Source: Glandiceps talaboti
Taxonomy: Eukaryota > Hemichordata > Enteropneusta > Spengelidae
Length of the DNA stretch: 64,000 bases
Direction: 5' to 3'
Assembly: GCF_964340395.1 (NCBI RefSeq)
Contig: NC_135561.1
Location: forward strand, 16,546,461-16,610,460
The notes beneath the pieces were generated by a model. The model ran no database searches and was not told where the DNA came from. It saw only the letters and a list, made by a program, of their open reading frames with translations. Made by a program: the position numbers and the translations under genes. Below, in pieces: positions 39,171-54,000 of the stretch (the stretch's first letter is position 1; each line of letters begins with the position of its first letter).

Positions 39171-42100
39171 TAATAGCTGTATTCACTTTAACTGAGAATG
39201 GACCTGTGGTTCCTTGAAAGACGGCAGCAGCAAAAGACTTTTGTTTCAGTGGCCCATATTCTATAAACCTGATTTATGATTTCCTCATAATGTTTGCACT
39301 GTGTTTTCTTTTTAGGGGGTCATTTGGCGGTGACACCGCTTCCCGCCAATATATCTACTTTGTCAACAGTCTCACCATGTGCTAATACTTTTCGAAGTAG
39401 GTGGCATTTGAAATTTGTATCTGTCTGTGACAGTGTGAATTCCGATTTACGTTTAATTACATTTCATTAAATGAGAACTCGAAAACTAATCGTTATTTGC
39501 TTTAGTGTCATAAAAACGGAATTCAAATCCTTCCCCTTGCTTGCTTTCATTATACACGACTAAATCACGTATCAAGAGCGGAAGTGGGAATCAGTATCCC
39601 AGAAGTAAAACAAACAACACAACTACACATATAAAATGTTATTAATAAGCAGACATTGTTACAACAAAGGGGGTTCTCACTTCGCTCTCGACTCCGAGTT
39701 GACTAGTGTTTCCTAACATAAAAAACCCGAATATGAACAGTTACTGTCGATCTGGATGGAGTTAAGTTTTGGTCAGCTAAAATGGGAGTACAGAGTTGAC
39801 TTATATTTTGTGTCTGACACAAAATTCCATTTGATTACGTAAGTGTATTTAGTTTCCCAGATAAGGAGTGTTCTAGGGTTAAAGTTCATGGTTGCTGCTA
39901 AATGTTTGTAACAAATGACGGCTATGATAAAATTGGATGACTTTGGTATGTGATCTGTGTCAGAGACAGAGATTCACTGTGAATGACATCGCTAATCCAA
40001 CTTATTAGTTTTACTACTTTATGTCTCCTCAGAGTGTAACTTCGGTTAACGTAATGGATAACATTGATTTAAAAAGAATATTCTCAAAAGACAATGGTCA
40101 GAGTCACTCAGATATAAAGAGGTTATGATATATGGAAATAAACTTGAATAAAGGGACCTATTCCTTTTTTGTTCTACTGTATGAATGGTGGATTGTTACA
40201 CCAAATATGGCCACCAAATTGAAAGAAATATATCACACATAAATTCCAGTGTGTGTATATATAGCACAAAATGCATTATTTGCATATACAGCACGCCTTT
40301 TCCGAACCAGATTTACCAAACTATGTTTGAGAGAGCTTACATGACATATTATTGCTGTAAAATAACTCTTCTGGGTCTCATAAGCATTATAAATGTAGAT
40401 AAGGTAAAACTACGTCATGTCACTCTTTTAATGTTAAACTCGTCAACACACATGTTCAGATTTGCCTAGTGATGGAATAGGAATACATGCATAATTATGA
40501 TCGATGGTAAGATTATCATAAATTTTACAATTGATTGTAAATACCTACGTGTGTTCTCCTAATACCAAATTGATAATAATCGAAAAAAAACCTCAATGTT
40601 ACATAGCGATGGGTCTGTACGCTTCCATTCGTGTCCTAAATTATAAGAACGTGTCATTTAATTCTTAGCTTTTTATTTGATTCATAACTGCTTAAGGATT
40701 CAAACAACTTCTAACATGCAGAGATTAACAATTTACCAATATATTGTTTCATTTTAAAGTTAAATTTAGGTTGAATTTTGAAAAGGGAATATCACTAATT
40801 CATTTTTAAGAAAACTATGTCGTCACCCCACCACACGTTCTGTAATTATTTATCTAGAGACATGATACATGTATTCTAGTGTTCAAGAATAAAAATAGAT
40901 TATTCGCATACACTACACGTGTTGAACCACTCAAAGAGCCCAGACTAGAAACACTGACAATCACACGTAATATTCCAATTAGTGATATATGATGTGCACT
41001 GACTACTCTGGGTATACATTATACATGGTAGCAAAGTACGCCTTCAAAACGGTTAACAGAAATATTGATAGAATTAACGGGAGATTTAATTTCCTGTGAT
41101 GTATAGAATGTCCTTGCTTTATGCGTGTACGTAATTAATCTTTCACAAACGTTTTTGTCATTGTTGTGTATTTCTGCCGGTGGCATTAATTACCATAGTC
41201 TGCATTGCTGGATGTCAATCTGGACAATCGATATATTCACAAGTCGATATAGCAGACATCAAAATCATATTTCCTGTGGTGTTAGAAAAGACGAAATAGC
41301 GGTTGAAGGTTTACATTAAATATTGAAGGATGTACGGGGGCAAGAGATGAATTTATCCATTAGAGTAGAAAACTGCTCCATGGAAATATATTTGTATTGT
41401 GTTATTGTGTGTCATACCCTGACAGGTGGTACATATTATTGGATTTCAATCAATAAAAAGCTAACAGTTCTTTAAGGACATTACTAAGAATAATGATCTG
41501 AGCAAACTCCACTAAACGTCATAACTAATTACTTCTCAGAAGCCAGTGTTTCTCCTGCATTGAACTTTTGTGGCCAGCTGAAAATGATGTTATGTGTGAA
41601 TATCGTGATCATTCTTTACAGTCAATGAAACAATGTTACATTGTTATTAACATGTGATAACCATCAATCCATCACGCGTGTACTTTATACCAAATAAAAT
41701 AGTGCTTTATGTTTTTAGGTGTGCATTAATTTTGATCCCCTTTTAATTTATATCATTCATTAATAGTTATATACAATTACAATTAATACCATACTTTGCA
41801 AATTACAGTATACATCTAAACCGTCAATATTCTTCCTTTGAAAACACCACTCAGTGAGGATCTGTGTGCCTATCAATTAGTCTATAGTTATTGCAACATT
41901 CTTTCTCTATAGTGATAAATCCACGGCGAAGATTTACTGGTTCCAACATTTCAGTCTACTCATTCATATTCTGAATTTTTATTTTAAAAAATATGGCCGT
42001 CATTCTGTAATTTCTGCGAATGTCATGAAATAAGTGATGTACATAGTCGGACTACAATATCTGACAGTTGTGCCAGGTTTATTTGAAAAGGACCATTGCT

Positions 42101-42732
42101 TGACATATGTGTACATATATATATTGAACAATATTGGTTATACGACCATGAACAAAAATGTCAATGTCGAAAGGCAAGATCTCATTACATCTAGAAAGCT
42201 AATCATAGACAATACGGATGTAGGTCCTCAAATGAGGTCTCTGTCTATTAAGCTTCCGGGGTTAGTGGGCAATATATGCATTTTCATGACGTACATATGC
42301 CCACCACACAGTGTATATCTGACATCTGACTTTTTGCCACGTTTTCTTGAAATCGGCTCATACACTTATTACAGGTGGACATGAATGTGCGGACGCACCA
42401 ACGTACACTTGCACTGATGGACGGATTGATGGGCATCAATATAATAGTCCATCCCGGCGTTTGCCGGTTTTGAACTAATTACGGTTACTAGATACAGACC
42501 AGAAACCTATTCAGGGTCGGTCATATTTATCTGGGTGGGGTGGGGTCGGAGTGGGTCTATTTGGGGGTTACAATATAAGTGTATTTATCATTTTCGTATC
42601 GCGAAATGATTCATGAATAACTTTAATTTGTCAACATTTCTTAACAAGAGGGTCCCGCCCCTGTTTATTTATGTTTGCGCGTCCGCACACACAAATACAC
42701 CTACACAAACAAGCAAACATACGTACGTGCGC
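39171..42732. other. AT-rich unassigned stretch
   Basis: No gene is recognised. A palindrome at 42205-42248 (ATAGACA...TGTCTAT) resembles the micro-hairpins but lacks clean flanking repeats. Around 42395-42480, GCGGACGCACC...CCCGGCGTTTGCCGG looks like the tail of an old dispersed repeat. Confidence 0.4.
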
Positions 42733-42799
42733 ACATACATACATACATACATACATACATACATACATACATACATACATACATACATACATACATACA
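42733..42799. repeat. (CATA)n array
   Basis: A pure tetranucleotide array of about 67 bp. Confidence 0.95.
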
Positions 42800-45700
42800 C
42801 ATGGTGATGTGTTAGGATTTCGGAAAGCGAAAGAGATTACGTTGAGGCCTCTTTGGCGTTTGACATAGATATAATTAATTAAACGGCTTATTGATTCTTC
42901 TGATCTGACCGACCTTGTGCACGAAGTTTGTAGTTACCCTTCATTTGCTGACGTATCCATTAAAAACGTTCATCTTTAACAACGAACTGCTGTGACAAAG
43001 TTGAACCTTGCGTGGCTGTTTATGGAAGGGCGCCCTAGCTATACTCTTATTATTATCGAAGCAGTCGTTTGATATGTTTTAACATGATGAATACGTCCAT
43101 CTCGGCATATCGTATCAATCAGAGAGTCATCAGTGCTTCTGCCAGCGTTTTAAATGATAGATGTAATATCTAATAAAAAAGTGTCCTTCACTAACTAACC
43201 TCAAAATAACAATTCAGAATTGAATGATCTCAAAGAGAAAGGGGAAAGAGATGCATAGTTCAGTATTTGAAGGAGTTGGTGCCAAAGGCTTAATGACTAA
43301 AATATTCTTTTGAGAAAAAACAAACAGAAACACGTTTGTGGCAACCGGCCCTTATGGTCCAGGGACAAATCTAATCACAATATTTCCCCGTTATTTGTCC
43401 CCACCTACGACAATTTTTGGTGAGATGAGAGAAGAAAGAGCAAACTGTTAGAAAATGGCACCGACGCTTTTGAGAAATATCATATCATTTTGAGAAATTG
43501 ACAAAAGCAAATGTCACGAATGACACGACACAACTCTCCTATATTCGTAACTGTTCTACAACAGTATGTCTTATAATGGTTTATATTTAAGCAAAGCTTT
43601 GCTAACTATAGTGAGGTCATTGTCAATTTTCTCTGTCATCCTGAATTAGTACTTAGAACAATGTTTAAATTTCGCGAATAGTATTATTTTGAGATGACAA
43701 CATTGATTTTCGTTTGTGAATTTGTTATGGAGGTGTGGGATGGATTTATGTGTTATGGGGTAGGAAAGCAGGGCTTATAATATTCCAAATGCAAGACAAA
43801 TCATCCTGGGTGATGAACATCCGTCATTATTTTATTGAAGTTTGTTACTCTTGTTGCTAAGCATTATATTTATATTTCAAAATTTAGAAAACAAAAATTT
43901 GAAGGCATAAAAAAATACTTACAAAAGAGTGACATAGAGTTTCATATTGCGGTTAGAAAGGGTAAATTAAATGCTCATATAAAGAAACGATGACAGTTTT
44001 TGAAATTGATAACTTAAGAAAAGCTTTCAAATAAAAAATATAAAAGATTTCCTTCCAATGGGATGAAAAGAGTTGTATTTTTGTAATAAACCCAATAAAA
44101 ACGTTATTAAATAGAAAACACAGTTCATCAGTGTCAACAAATGATGGCTGGGCAGTACAATGGCCTAGACACGGAGCATCCATCCGCTCCGTAGCGACTT
44201 CTAAAATGGTTTTAAGTTAACCATGAATATTGAATGTAGTGTAGCGTTACCAAAACGTTCGATGCATATTTAACGCGAAAGGAATTTGTGGCCTGAGTGT
44301 GATCTGCGTGGAGAATTAATGTTAACATTAGAGATCGATCGACGTAAGATCAGTAGTATATGTAAAGTCGATTCTTTTTGATACACAAACAGTTCTTTTT
44401 TCGTTTTGGTGCTGAACCAACTTTACACAATGTAATTCATGTCTTTGTCTCGTTAATATCCTTCAGAATTAAGGTTGGCTTTTGCGAGATCAGAAACCAC
44501 ACATGAATCAAATTAAAATTGTTAAAAGCGAAAACATCATAGAAAAGTGAAGTTTAAACCCCTTTTTAGTAATAACACTTATACTCAAAAAAGAGGAAAA
44601 CATTCTTTGGAATCACATTGAAAGAATCATGTTATCGAACGTCTAAATAATATCAATATTTCATGTATTATTGTGATTCATAAGATACATATTATTCTAC
44701 GATCCAGCTTCGGATCTCTTGTTGTTGGTGCAATAGGTTAACGCAGAACGCGTATTGGAAAAAAAAAAATTCATATCCTGTGGACGTACGAATATTGCAG
44801 ACCTTACAACTTCGTTGTCAGATTAATCAGCTGCAGACGGGCACATGCCATGGAACATGTCTGGAATCATTCTGACATGTTTAAGATTACCATGATAAAT
44901 AAATCTCTCAGACTGTCGACTAGGGAGACAATTCAAGTCAGCTGGGATACACGTAAAACTAGAATTTTTAACCTTTACGATTTCTAGCTACATCATCAGT
45001 GTCTAATCTACAAACATTCCTTGCATAGTTTTTCCGTGTAATTAACGTTTCCCGGGGAAAAGTAATGAAATGTTACGACCCTGCTAACGGGATTGTGGTC
45101 ATGTTTGATCGGAAAGTTAGACAAATGGTTATATGTTCCAGAAACACATGTATTATAACAAGGTATTTTACATTGTAAATATAATAGCAATACACGACGT
45201 CACAGGAAAGAAAATTATATTCATGCCCCGTGGATGTACGAATATTGCACATCTTTAGACGTCAGACGACGATGAAAACAGTTAGCGAATCTTACATTAT
45301 GGATATACATGTCAACACATACATAGTATTGTGAAGTTTGCAACCAAGACTTAACGTGTCATAACATGTCAAAGGATGTTGTAGAGTATGAAGTCTAACT
45401 TACGAACTAACCCATACCACATATCCGCGTACTTCCAATCATCTTATCAGTGGGAAACGATTAAAATACATTCCCCCTGACAAATGAATAATTCAATAGC
45501 TGAACGGTCCGAGTCTAATGCTGCCTTTTGATGATGTATATTAAAGACAGCTTTTTATCGAGCCATAACACGTGTACCATAAGTCTTATTATTATAATCG
45601 TCCATCATTTTGATAAGAGACATCTTGCAATTCATACCAAATATCAACTCGTAGACATTGAATGCCAATAATATGATAGGTTTTCGTCGTGTCGGATCTA

Positions 45701-46991
45701 TGCACGATGAATGTAGCTTCAGGAACTCGTTAAAATCTAACAGAAAAGAGCTCCTTTGAGAAAGGATTCAAGCTTTCGGAATTGATACGCTTCTCATTTT
45801 GACAGGTTATATATACACGTCGGATCTTTGTAACCGTTCTCATTTATTTTGTAATAACAACACATTCATTAGAACGAGACACGGTGTCACATTGTATTCT
45901 TACATAACTGTACTTTATTGAATAAAGCCGAGTGTGTTTCTATATTTCGAGTAAAAACAGAACAGAACATCGACTTTTATGCCTAGCTTTCCATTGATAA
46001 CTGTTTCTAATAATAGCACCGTTCTTGAAAGCATCGGCAATTTACGCAGGAATGCTTTCGATTCTCATGCGGTATGATTCCTTATTTGCAGTCAGAAAGT
46101 TGCGATGAGAGTTTATTATAAAGCAAACCTCAGTGGAGATAGAAGGTGAGATGAATACCTGTATTCAGTATTCAATATTTAACGACCGTAAAAGGAGCTA
46201 CATCACCAATCATCTGCACTCATTTGTAGTCATAAGAATTCGATAACGAGTCTGTACACGCGTCTGTATCTTCAATAACATATAAAAGTGTAAGCCTAGC
46301 GAAAAAAAACAACAATATTGAATGCCATCGACTTCTCGCTGCTAACATCACGTTGGTATGTTTCTGGTGTGTTATCAGATACAATGACCCGGCTGTATTA
46401 AGCAGGATCAGTTTACAAACTACATTTTTGAACGTACGTGTACCATAACAAAGCAATCTAATCAAAATGAAATGATTGCTGTTGGCGATACATGGCAATA
46501 CTGTGAAAGTTGAATTTTGACATCCAAGGTCAAAATAAATTTTGACAAATCTATTCCTGATAATGTGGGTGTGTATAATTAAATTAAGTCTTCATAAGTG
46601 GTGATATTACCAACACCCTTTTGTTCCTATGTCCACAAAATAGCTTTTGTCGAATTTGATAAGGTCAAAACCATCGTGATAGCGATATAATCGTGATAAC
46701 ATCTCATTTGTTCACTAAAGCATAGAAACATATTGTGATTTCTGTTCGTCAGCAAAACGGTTGCAAAAGCGAATGCCCGCCTGCAAGGTTATTAATTTCT
46801 CCGGGGAAAAGACAAGGACACGTCTCCATATGTGCACTTGCTTGTTACGACCCAAATATCCTGCCTATAAAATATTAACCATGTGGTAAAAAGGAATTTA
46901 TCTTCAACTTTGCAATTCTTAATCATGATTTAAAGTAGAATGCGCCTCAGAGCAAAAACTCTTTAACTAATTTGCTGTTACTTGCTGTTAC
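42800..46991. other. AT-rich unassigned stretch
   Basis: No gene is supported. Two similar 30-bp segments (GTGGACGTACGAATATTGCA type) lie at 44770-44799 and 45220-45249. CCGGGGAAAAG with a nearby GTTACGACC recurs near 45050 and 46800. This suggests an old repeat that I could not delimit. Confidence 0.4.
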
Positions 46992-47418
46992 CATAACTAC
47001 AATACAAGACTCTGTTCATATCAAAATATTTATCCATATTATGCCAGAACAAACACGGGTCAGTTTTTTTTCTCCTTCTCAGGGGTAAAAATCTGGAATA
47101 GCATCCCTGTCAACATAAGATGTATCAATACGCTAAACGAATTTAAGCGATCTTATAAACAATTTCTTCTAGAAGAGTAAATTAAACCACAGTACATTTA
47201 TTGTTACCGTATGTTTTTCATAAGTACAATGAACTCAGAGACACTATGTATTTCCTTTTGATATATCACTTTGCTGTCAAACATTGTATATAACTATGGT
47301 AGGAGACAGGCTTGAATAGCTGTAAGCTAAATCCCGATTCCCCTATTTACCCACGAAATAGTATTTTTTTTGTATGTGTATCTGTAATGTTCATTTGTGC
47401 TTTTGGGTAAATAAAAAC
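46992..47418 (+). pseudogene. 5'-truncated LINE: ORF2 C-terminus and 3' UTR
   Basis: One frame from 46992 to the stop at 47178-47180 encodes 62 residues: HNYNTRL near the start, then NTGQFFFSFSGVKIWNSIP, and ending FKRSYKQFLLEE. The order HNYNTR...KIWNSIP...FK..YK.FLL is the conserved C-terminal tail of many LINE ORF2 proteins. It is followed by a 3' UTR of about 240 bp ending GGGTAAATAAAA. Truncation at the 5' end is the usual result of incomplete LINE reverse transcription. The frame is uninterrupted, so the insertion is younger than the LINE pieces inside the CACTA element. Confidence 0.8.
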
Positions 47419-47454
47419 ACTATACTTTGTTCAAGTAAACTCACGCCTATTCTC

Positions 47455-47760
47455 ATTTTAAATCGATAAAATATCTGTTGTCACCGTGCAAAATGTTGAA
47501 ATACAGATGAAACGGATATGATAATTTAGTCCTTTAAATATCCAATATGGCTGCCCAAAACCGTTGTTACGGTTTTCGATCCCGTTGAAAACAAGACGGT
47601 AAACCTCCAAATTTATATTATTATTTCAAAGCGAAGAAGAATATTTTTTCATAATGTACAGAGCCTTACATGTATTTTTGCATATTTCAAACCAAATCTA
47701 CCCTATACTTCAGCTTATTAAATGATCTATACACAAGTTATCTTCTTCCTCTTTTGTTAG
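47455..47760 (-). repeat. Dispersed repeat family B, minus copy
   Basis: On the minus strand it reads GGGCAGCCATATTGGATATT and, downstream, GCACGGTGACAACAGAT. These are the two landmarks shared by the other family B copies. Confidence 0.45.
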
Positions 47761-49199
47761 GGAAACTTACATGTTCCGAACGAATACTTCTTCAGTGTGT
47801 AACTGCATCTGGCAGAATGATCTAATTTTGCTGGAGGTCTTGAGTAAAGTGGAAGTGTGAAAATGTTAGCTTCAATATATGCATCTTCGGGTTAAATTAA
47901 CCTTCTCATACCCCCAGTTTACTCAACGCCTCCTGAAAAAATTGGACCACCGTGTATACGGGGTATTGTACAAAGCAAACCATTGTGCAATGTCACCAAA
48001 TGTAAATGTATTGAATGCATTATTTTTTAAGTATGGCACATATTTCGGTTATGTATAACAAAAGTGCTGAACGCCTAAAAAATAATGAAGAAATGGGTAC
48101 GTGTATACTAATAAGTAAGTACTCCGTGTTTACTTGTGTCAAATCATATGATATAAGAGTGTAACACATGCTCGATCGACAAGCTCGATTGACAATTAGA
48201 ACAGACGACGTCGAATTGTAGATCATGTATCCGTACTTCAGCTGCATATTACTTTAAAGCAGGATACGTTTGCCATTTGCTAACGCAAACTACTTCAAAA
48301 GACTAATTTTAACGAATGACTGAACCATGTGTATTGTATTTATGCAAGAATAAATTCTATTCATTCCTTCTTTTCACGTTTTTGTTTTCCAGTGAATTAA
48401 GCAACAATTTCGCTTTATCCAGAATTTCCAGATGTACGTTTACCCTCTTCATGAATATGTTTTACTTGTTCCTTAGCCCTTGGCCTAAGGAAGCTCCTTG
48501 AACGTCACACCTTCCTGGGGAAAACTAATTTGCAGCTGAACTGGCGCCAGAATTCGTCTAGTATCCGTCAAGCGGGGTCTCCGATTTGCATAATCAACTA
48601 TGGAACCCATACTTAAGTTAATGATCAATGCACACATGGATTGATTGATTGATTGATTGACATCGAAGTAGAATATTATTACCGAAAACATTTTCCCTAT
48701 TTCTGACACGAGTCGTGCACATTGAGATGGCATGTACACAGAAATTCACTGGAGATGCTTGGCAAAATAATTGAAAAAAATCAGGGGTTATTCATAGTTT
48801 GTGCCGTGTTACAGTACTATGAAGGGCACAAGTTGAGTTTATGCTTTTTCGGCCATAATTGTCGCTGTACAATCAAAATGTAATTAGTTTTCTACTTATT
48901 GAAGCATGTTTAATGATTACTTGCAATTGGCTGAACTCAAACCTACTCCTGTGACGTAATTATGATAGATGTTAACAATGTTGACAAAGTTGTGTGAAAG
49001 TAGAGTTTTGTACTCTCATTTACTGCTAATCAAGATAGAACATTAGTATCGCCATCATCTGTAGGAAAGGATATTCTTGAATGTCTATCTCTTCGTTTGT
49101 ACGTACGTCAAATTTTCACCATAATCAGAATATATGTACCCAGCGACTTATTGCTTCAATGTATAGACATACATGTATATCGAGACAGTGATGTGGCAG
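47761..49199. other. Unassigned stretch
   Basis: No gene is recognised. The minus-strand frame at 48485-48739 ends in a mixed-composition peptide without known homology. A short (TGAT)n run lies at 48640-48660. Confidence 0.4.
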
Positions 49200-49260
49200 A
49201 CACACACAGACAGACAGACAGGCAGACGGAGACATACAAGCATGCAAGCATGCATACACA

Positions 49261-49294
<34 letters not shown>

Positions 49295-49491
49295 CACACA
49301 TACATACATACATACATACATACATAGTACATACATACATACATACATACATACATACATACATACATACATACATACATACAGGCAGATAGACATAGTC
49401 AGATAGACAGATATAGTCACACAGAGATAGACGGACATATACATACAGAAAGACACTATACATACAGGCAGACGAATAGACGGACAGTCAA

Positions 49492-49530
<39 letters not shown>

Positions 49531-49540
49531 CACACACACA
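49200..49540. repeat. Composite (CAGA)/(CATA)/(CA) microsatellite
   Basis: CAGA blocks at both ends enclose CATA arrays (about 49256-49382). Many overlapping frames on both strands result from the repeat. Confidence 0.95.
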
Positions 49541-49659
49541 CACAGACAGCAAGGAAACCGGACAGACGTGACATCACGGGAGAGAATAAGAAAGATGTCG
49601 CCAGATACAGGAGAGCGCGAGACAAAGACAGAAATACAAATGTAAAGACACACAAATAG

Positions 49660-49797
<138 letters not shown>

Positions 49798-50714
49798 GAG
49801 CTGAGTGCAATATAACCCTGTTGTACAATGCCCATCTGGACGACTAATATATTTATGTAAGAATTAGGTTCAAAAGCTGATAAAAGATGTCTTTCTCCAT
49901 CCGCAGTGTTCATTAAGGCTAGGTTCGTGTAGAGACTACAGTTTAAATGTCATAACCCCTTCGGTAAATATATGTACGATGAGAGACTTTCTTGATGTAT
50001 CACCACAGGCTACCAAGTAGGTTATCTCTCACATATAAAAGCTGATAACATCTTTAAAAGATTCCAAGTACGACACTTTGTACAGCTAAAAATAAGTTAA
50101 AATATCTACCGTAACTAGCATATCATTTTTTTCCTATCCCTGCAAGCAGGATTTACTTAGATCAAAGGTGAAACCTGCATACATTTTATGTAGCCAAAAA
50201 AATGTCACAACCTAGTTCCATGACGTATCACTTTTGATAATCAAACGAAATACGCATGCGGAATACATATGTACAACTATTAGCGATTTGGAGATTTTTC
50301 TGCGACTAGAATAGGGGATACGTTAATCTATAAAATGGAATCTGACAAGATTTTTTAAAATACAAGTCAATACAATTTTGACAATGAAATATGATTGATT
50401 TTTTAAAAAAAAGTTATTCACATTGTTTACGACATGAAGTTTAGCGAATTAACGAGTCCCTGTAATTAGCCCATAATTCTTTCGTATTGTATACTAGTGG
50501 AAATAGCATGCATGTGCAATATTTATTGATACATTTTAGACGGTTAAAAGTGATACATTTATGATATCCTGACAGACCTACAGTCAGACCTACAATCATT
50601 GTATACTTATTTCTACGGCTGCGTGAATGATTTTGATGACCTTGCATTTTTCCTTCAAAAGCATATACGTCGTTACTCTGGTCTGTTGAAAGTGTCAAGG
50701 TGCATATAGTCTGT
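49798..50714. other. Unassigned stretch
   Basis: No gene, RNA or repeat is recognised. Confidence 0.45.
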
Positions 50715-51024
50715 TTTGTTCTGCTCTGTTCGATTTGATTTGATTTGATTCTATTCTATTCGGTCCGATCCGATTCTATTCTATATTCGATTCGATTCGA
50801 TTCTATATTCGAATCGATTTTATTGTATTGTATTGTATTCTATTGTGTTGTGTTGTGTTGTGTTGTGTTGTGTTGTGTTGTGTTGTGTTGTGTTGTGTTG
50901 TGTTCTATTCTATTCTATTCTATTCTATTCTAATCTGTTCTGTTCTGTTCTGTTCTGTTCTATTCTATTCTATTCTATTCTATTCTATTCTATTCTGTTG
51001 TTCTATTCTATTCTATTCTATTCT
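50715..51024. repeat. Pentanucleotide satellite block with shifting units (TTGAT, TCTAT, TGTTG, TTCTG)
   Basis: About 310 bp of 5-bp units change in blocks: TTGAT, then CTATT/TCGAT, then TGTTG (about 50847-50902), then TCTAT, TCTGT and TCTAT again. Because the period is five and stop codons are rare, several frames stay open; none is a gene. Confidence 0.93.
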
Positions 51025-54000
51025 TGCCACAGTATAAGCTATGCAATGAAGGGGAAGTTCAATTCACTAGACTGACAATTACATCAGGCGAACTTTAACA
51101 ACCATTTCACGGCAGGAATTCAAAGACGGAAGGAACTTGATGCTCTGTTCCGAGTGTTAACATTAACTTCGTTAAACTGTGACTTCACCTTTCCGTGACC
51201 TCCCGGTAGCATAACTATCTAAGCCTTCAACAAAATGAAGGAAAAAGCTCACTGAATGAGCATCCATAAAATTAAAAATACGCTGTACGTTAACGTTATT
51301 AACTGTTAACGCAATAACATATTCCCGGGTCAAGCTGTAACCTTTGACGGTCACGACAATCACATTGCCCCCCGTCCGGGTATTGTGGCGTTGAACACGT
51401 TTTATCTACTCTTTGGATTAGGGAATTCGCGGTGTGCATCGAACGTTATTAACTGTCGCAAAAAAGTCCATAATTTAATGAAATTTAGAGATAAAATGCA
51501 TTGCCTTAACATATACAGCGAAAAGAGCTCTTATCAGTGCCTCATAGTCACTGTGAAGACTTGTTTTCTTCATTGAAAGTAAATGGACTAACCTGGGCCA
51601 TAACTTTTACCTACTAAGTACTAATATATAACTGATCTATCGTCACTTTCATCTTTTATTTGTTTCTTGAAATGCGTATAAGATTGACAAGATTGATACT
51701 GACAGGTTTATGTATGTGCATTTCTTTCTCCGATGTCAACGGCATTGGTTCGCGATCGTTGCACCCAACATTTTGGCATCAAGTGATTTATTCGGTTTGC
51801 CTATATTAATTTGCCATGCCACAAATCTGACGATTAATGGCGATCTTTAACTTTGTTTCAGCAAAGTACAAAATATATAGTAATATTGTTCATATGGAAC
51901 ACAACTAGCATAGAAATGTGCTCAAGTCACGTTCATTTAATGACGGCTTGTTTGTTCTACACCAATCTGTCTCATTGCACTCTGTACGTATGTCCAAAGC
52001 TCTATACTCTGAATATACAGCTATCTAACATACAACTGTCAAATATTCTTGCTAGTGATACGTAGGGTAGTGTCAGAACTTATAATTGAAAAGGGTCTCC
52101 AAACACTGTTTGCAAAACTAAGACGTGACGTTTCCCCAGCATGTAATCGTCACAATTACACATACAAGTTTTGTTTACTTCTAAATATAGCATGTACGCG
52201 GCGACGTAGATTTGCTTGAGAAGACATTTATTGTGATTTAATTGGAGAATTATGTTTGTTTAGATTGAACAAGTAGGAGGTATATGTTTATAATATACCT
52301 CATTGTCGCCACCACCAGCGTCGTTAATTGAGCACAATGTCTAAACTCAGTGACTCCTTTCGGTATTTCTATAAACCATTATCCCGCATTAGCAAATACA
52401 AATATTTCAACACCGTATAGATGCAAAGTTACGCATCCACGGAGATGATCTCCGTTCTCCCGGGAGATTGTAAAATGATGCGAAATTAGTTTCGATGGAC
52501 ATGCAGAACACGCAATTATATCAGCCCTGACTTCCGACGCTTTAACATTTCTCCCTTTCCATTATTTAATAATTTATTACATTTAGTTTTCGTACCAATC
52601 CTAGCATCTCATGACATGTACAGTGATTGTGTCTATTTTTTTCACTTTTGACTAGACGTGCTAACAGCTTAAAGGTAACAAAGATCTCACAATCGATGTT
52701 TCTATGGTGGTATGTATCCCTGCAGCTGGAATTGTTTTCAAAGTGCCGTTCAATCATGCGTAGAGCCTCGGGCAAGTAGGATATGGCTTATGTGTTTAAC
52801 TATCAATTTTCTTCATATAAAGTTTTGCTCCAATAACTTTTCACAAAAACAACCCGCAGGACTGGACAAATATTTATGAGAACGGCACCCGAACTTATAT
52901 CTTGTCGGTTTAACTATTGTACAACCACAGTATTTCACCACTTGATACGTGTTTTGTGTTCACAAACTTATTGACGTACATCACCAGTCAAAAGTGCACC
53001 CGTTCAAACATAATGGTAGGCTAAAATGGAATAGGCTTGCTGATACAACGTCAGCGTCTACCTTCTTTGATTAGTAAGAATATAATCTGACCTTTGAACT
53101 GTGACATGTTCTCATCGGGATGTATACGACTCAGAACAATTCAATTCGTCTCATTTTAGTTGCTTTGAAAATATCATTTGCAGAGACCCCTAAACAACAC
53201 AAAAGGTAGTAACTGCAGCTAGCTATCGACGAGTTGTGTATAGTTGAAACCTGCCCTGTTGTACTTCAAACATTCTGCATGTATTTTGCGTACCCGTATA
53301 TTTTTTCTACTTCTTTCTGATTTGAAATTATTCTTTCTCTTTTACTGGCAACAGCACAATCATACTGATTAGCTGAATTGAGTACCTATGTTTTATCATT
53401 AATGACGTTTGTATGCTCTGTATGATGAACGTCTGTGCATAATGTAGCCATGAATCATGCAGGACTCGAATGTTTGTTTGTTTGTTAACAATTTGTGGGA
53501 GGTTACTAGAATTGATCACAACGTAATCTTCAAACCTTCAACGGGGTAAAACAACATAGATACTTTAAAAATAAGAACTGTGAGATATACCGTTCCCATT
53601 ACAGACAGTATGTTACGCCGTCAAATCACTCCAAAGAAGTTAGAAATATACCATGTTAAGCGTGAGTAAATTGACTAATTTGAAGATAAAAAACATTTAT
53701 GTAAATCACTATTCGTGTCATGATCATTTAAAAAAATGGACATTAATCAAAACCTACAAACTAAATTAACCACGCCAATTCATCGTACGATGCGGGCTCG
53801 TAGTTTGAAGTTAGCTGAAACGAGTTAGCCATTTGTTGGCAAGTAAGCAAGCCATGGCAACTATAACCTTACTTTGTCGGCAGACTTGTCACAGTCCAGT
53901 GTTATAGCTTATAGCATGTGTTATCACCAAGAGCTTAACATCACTCCGCAAAATGCGAATCGAAATTATATAACTTGTCAGCCCACTTTATAATCGCTGA

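Noticed and set aside
42205-42248. ATAGAC-type micro-hairpin outside the CACTA element
   Set aside because: The arms ATAGACA/TGTCTAT are present, but the immediate 9-mers do not match. Only a displaced AAGCT is shared, so insertion is not supported.
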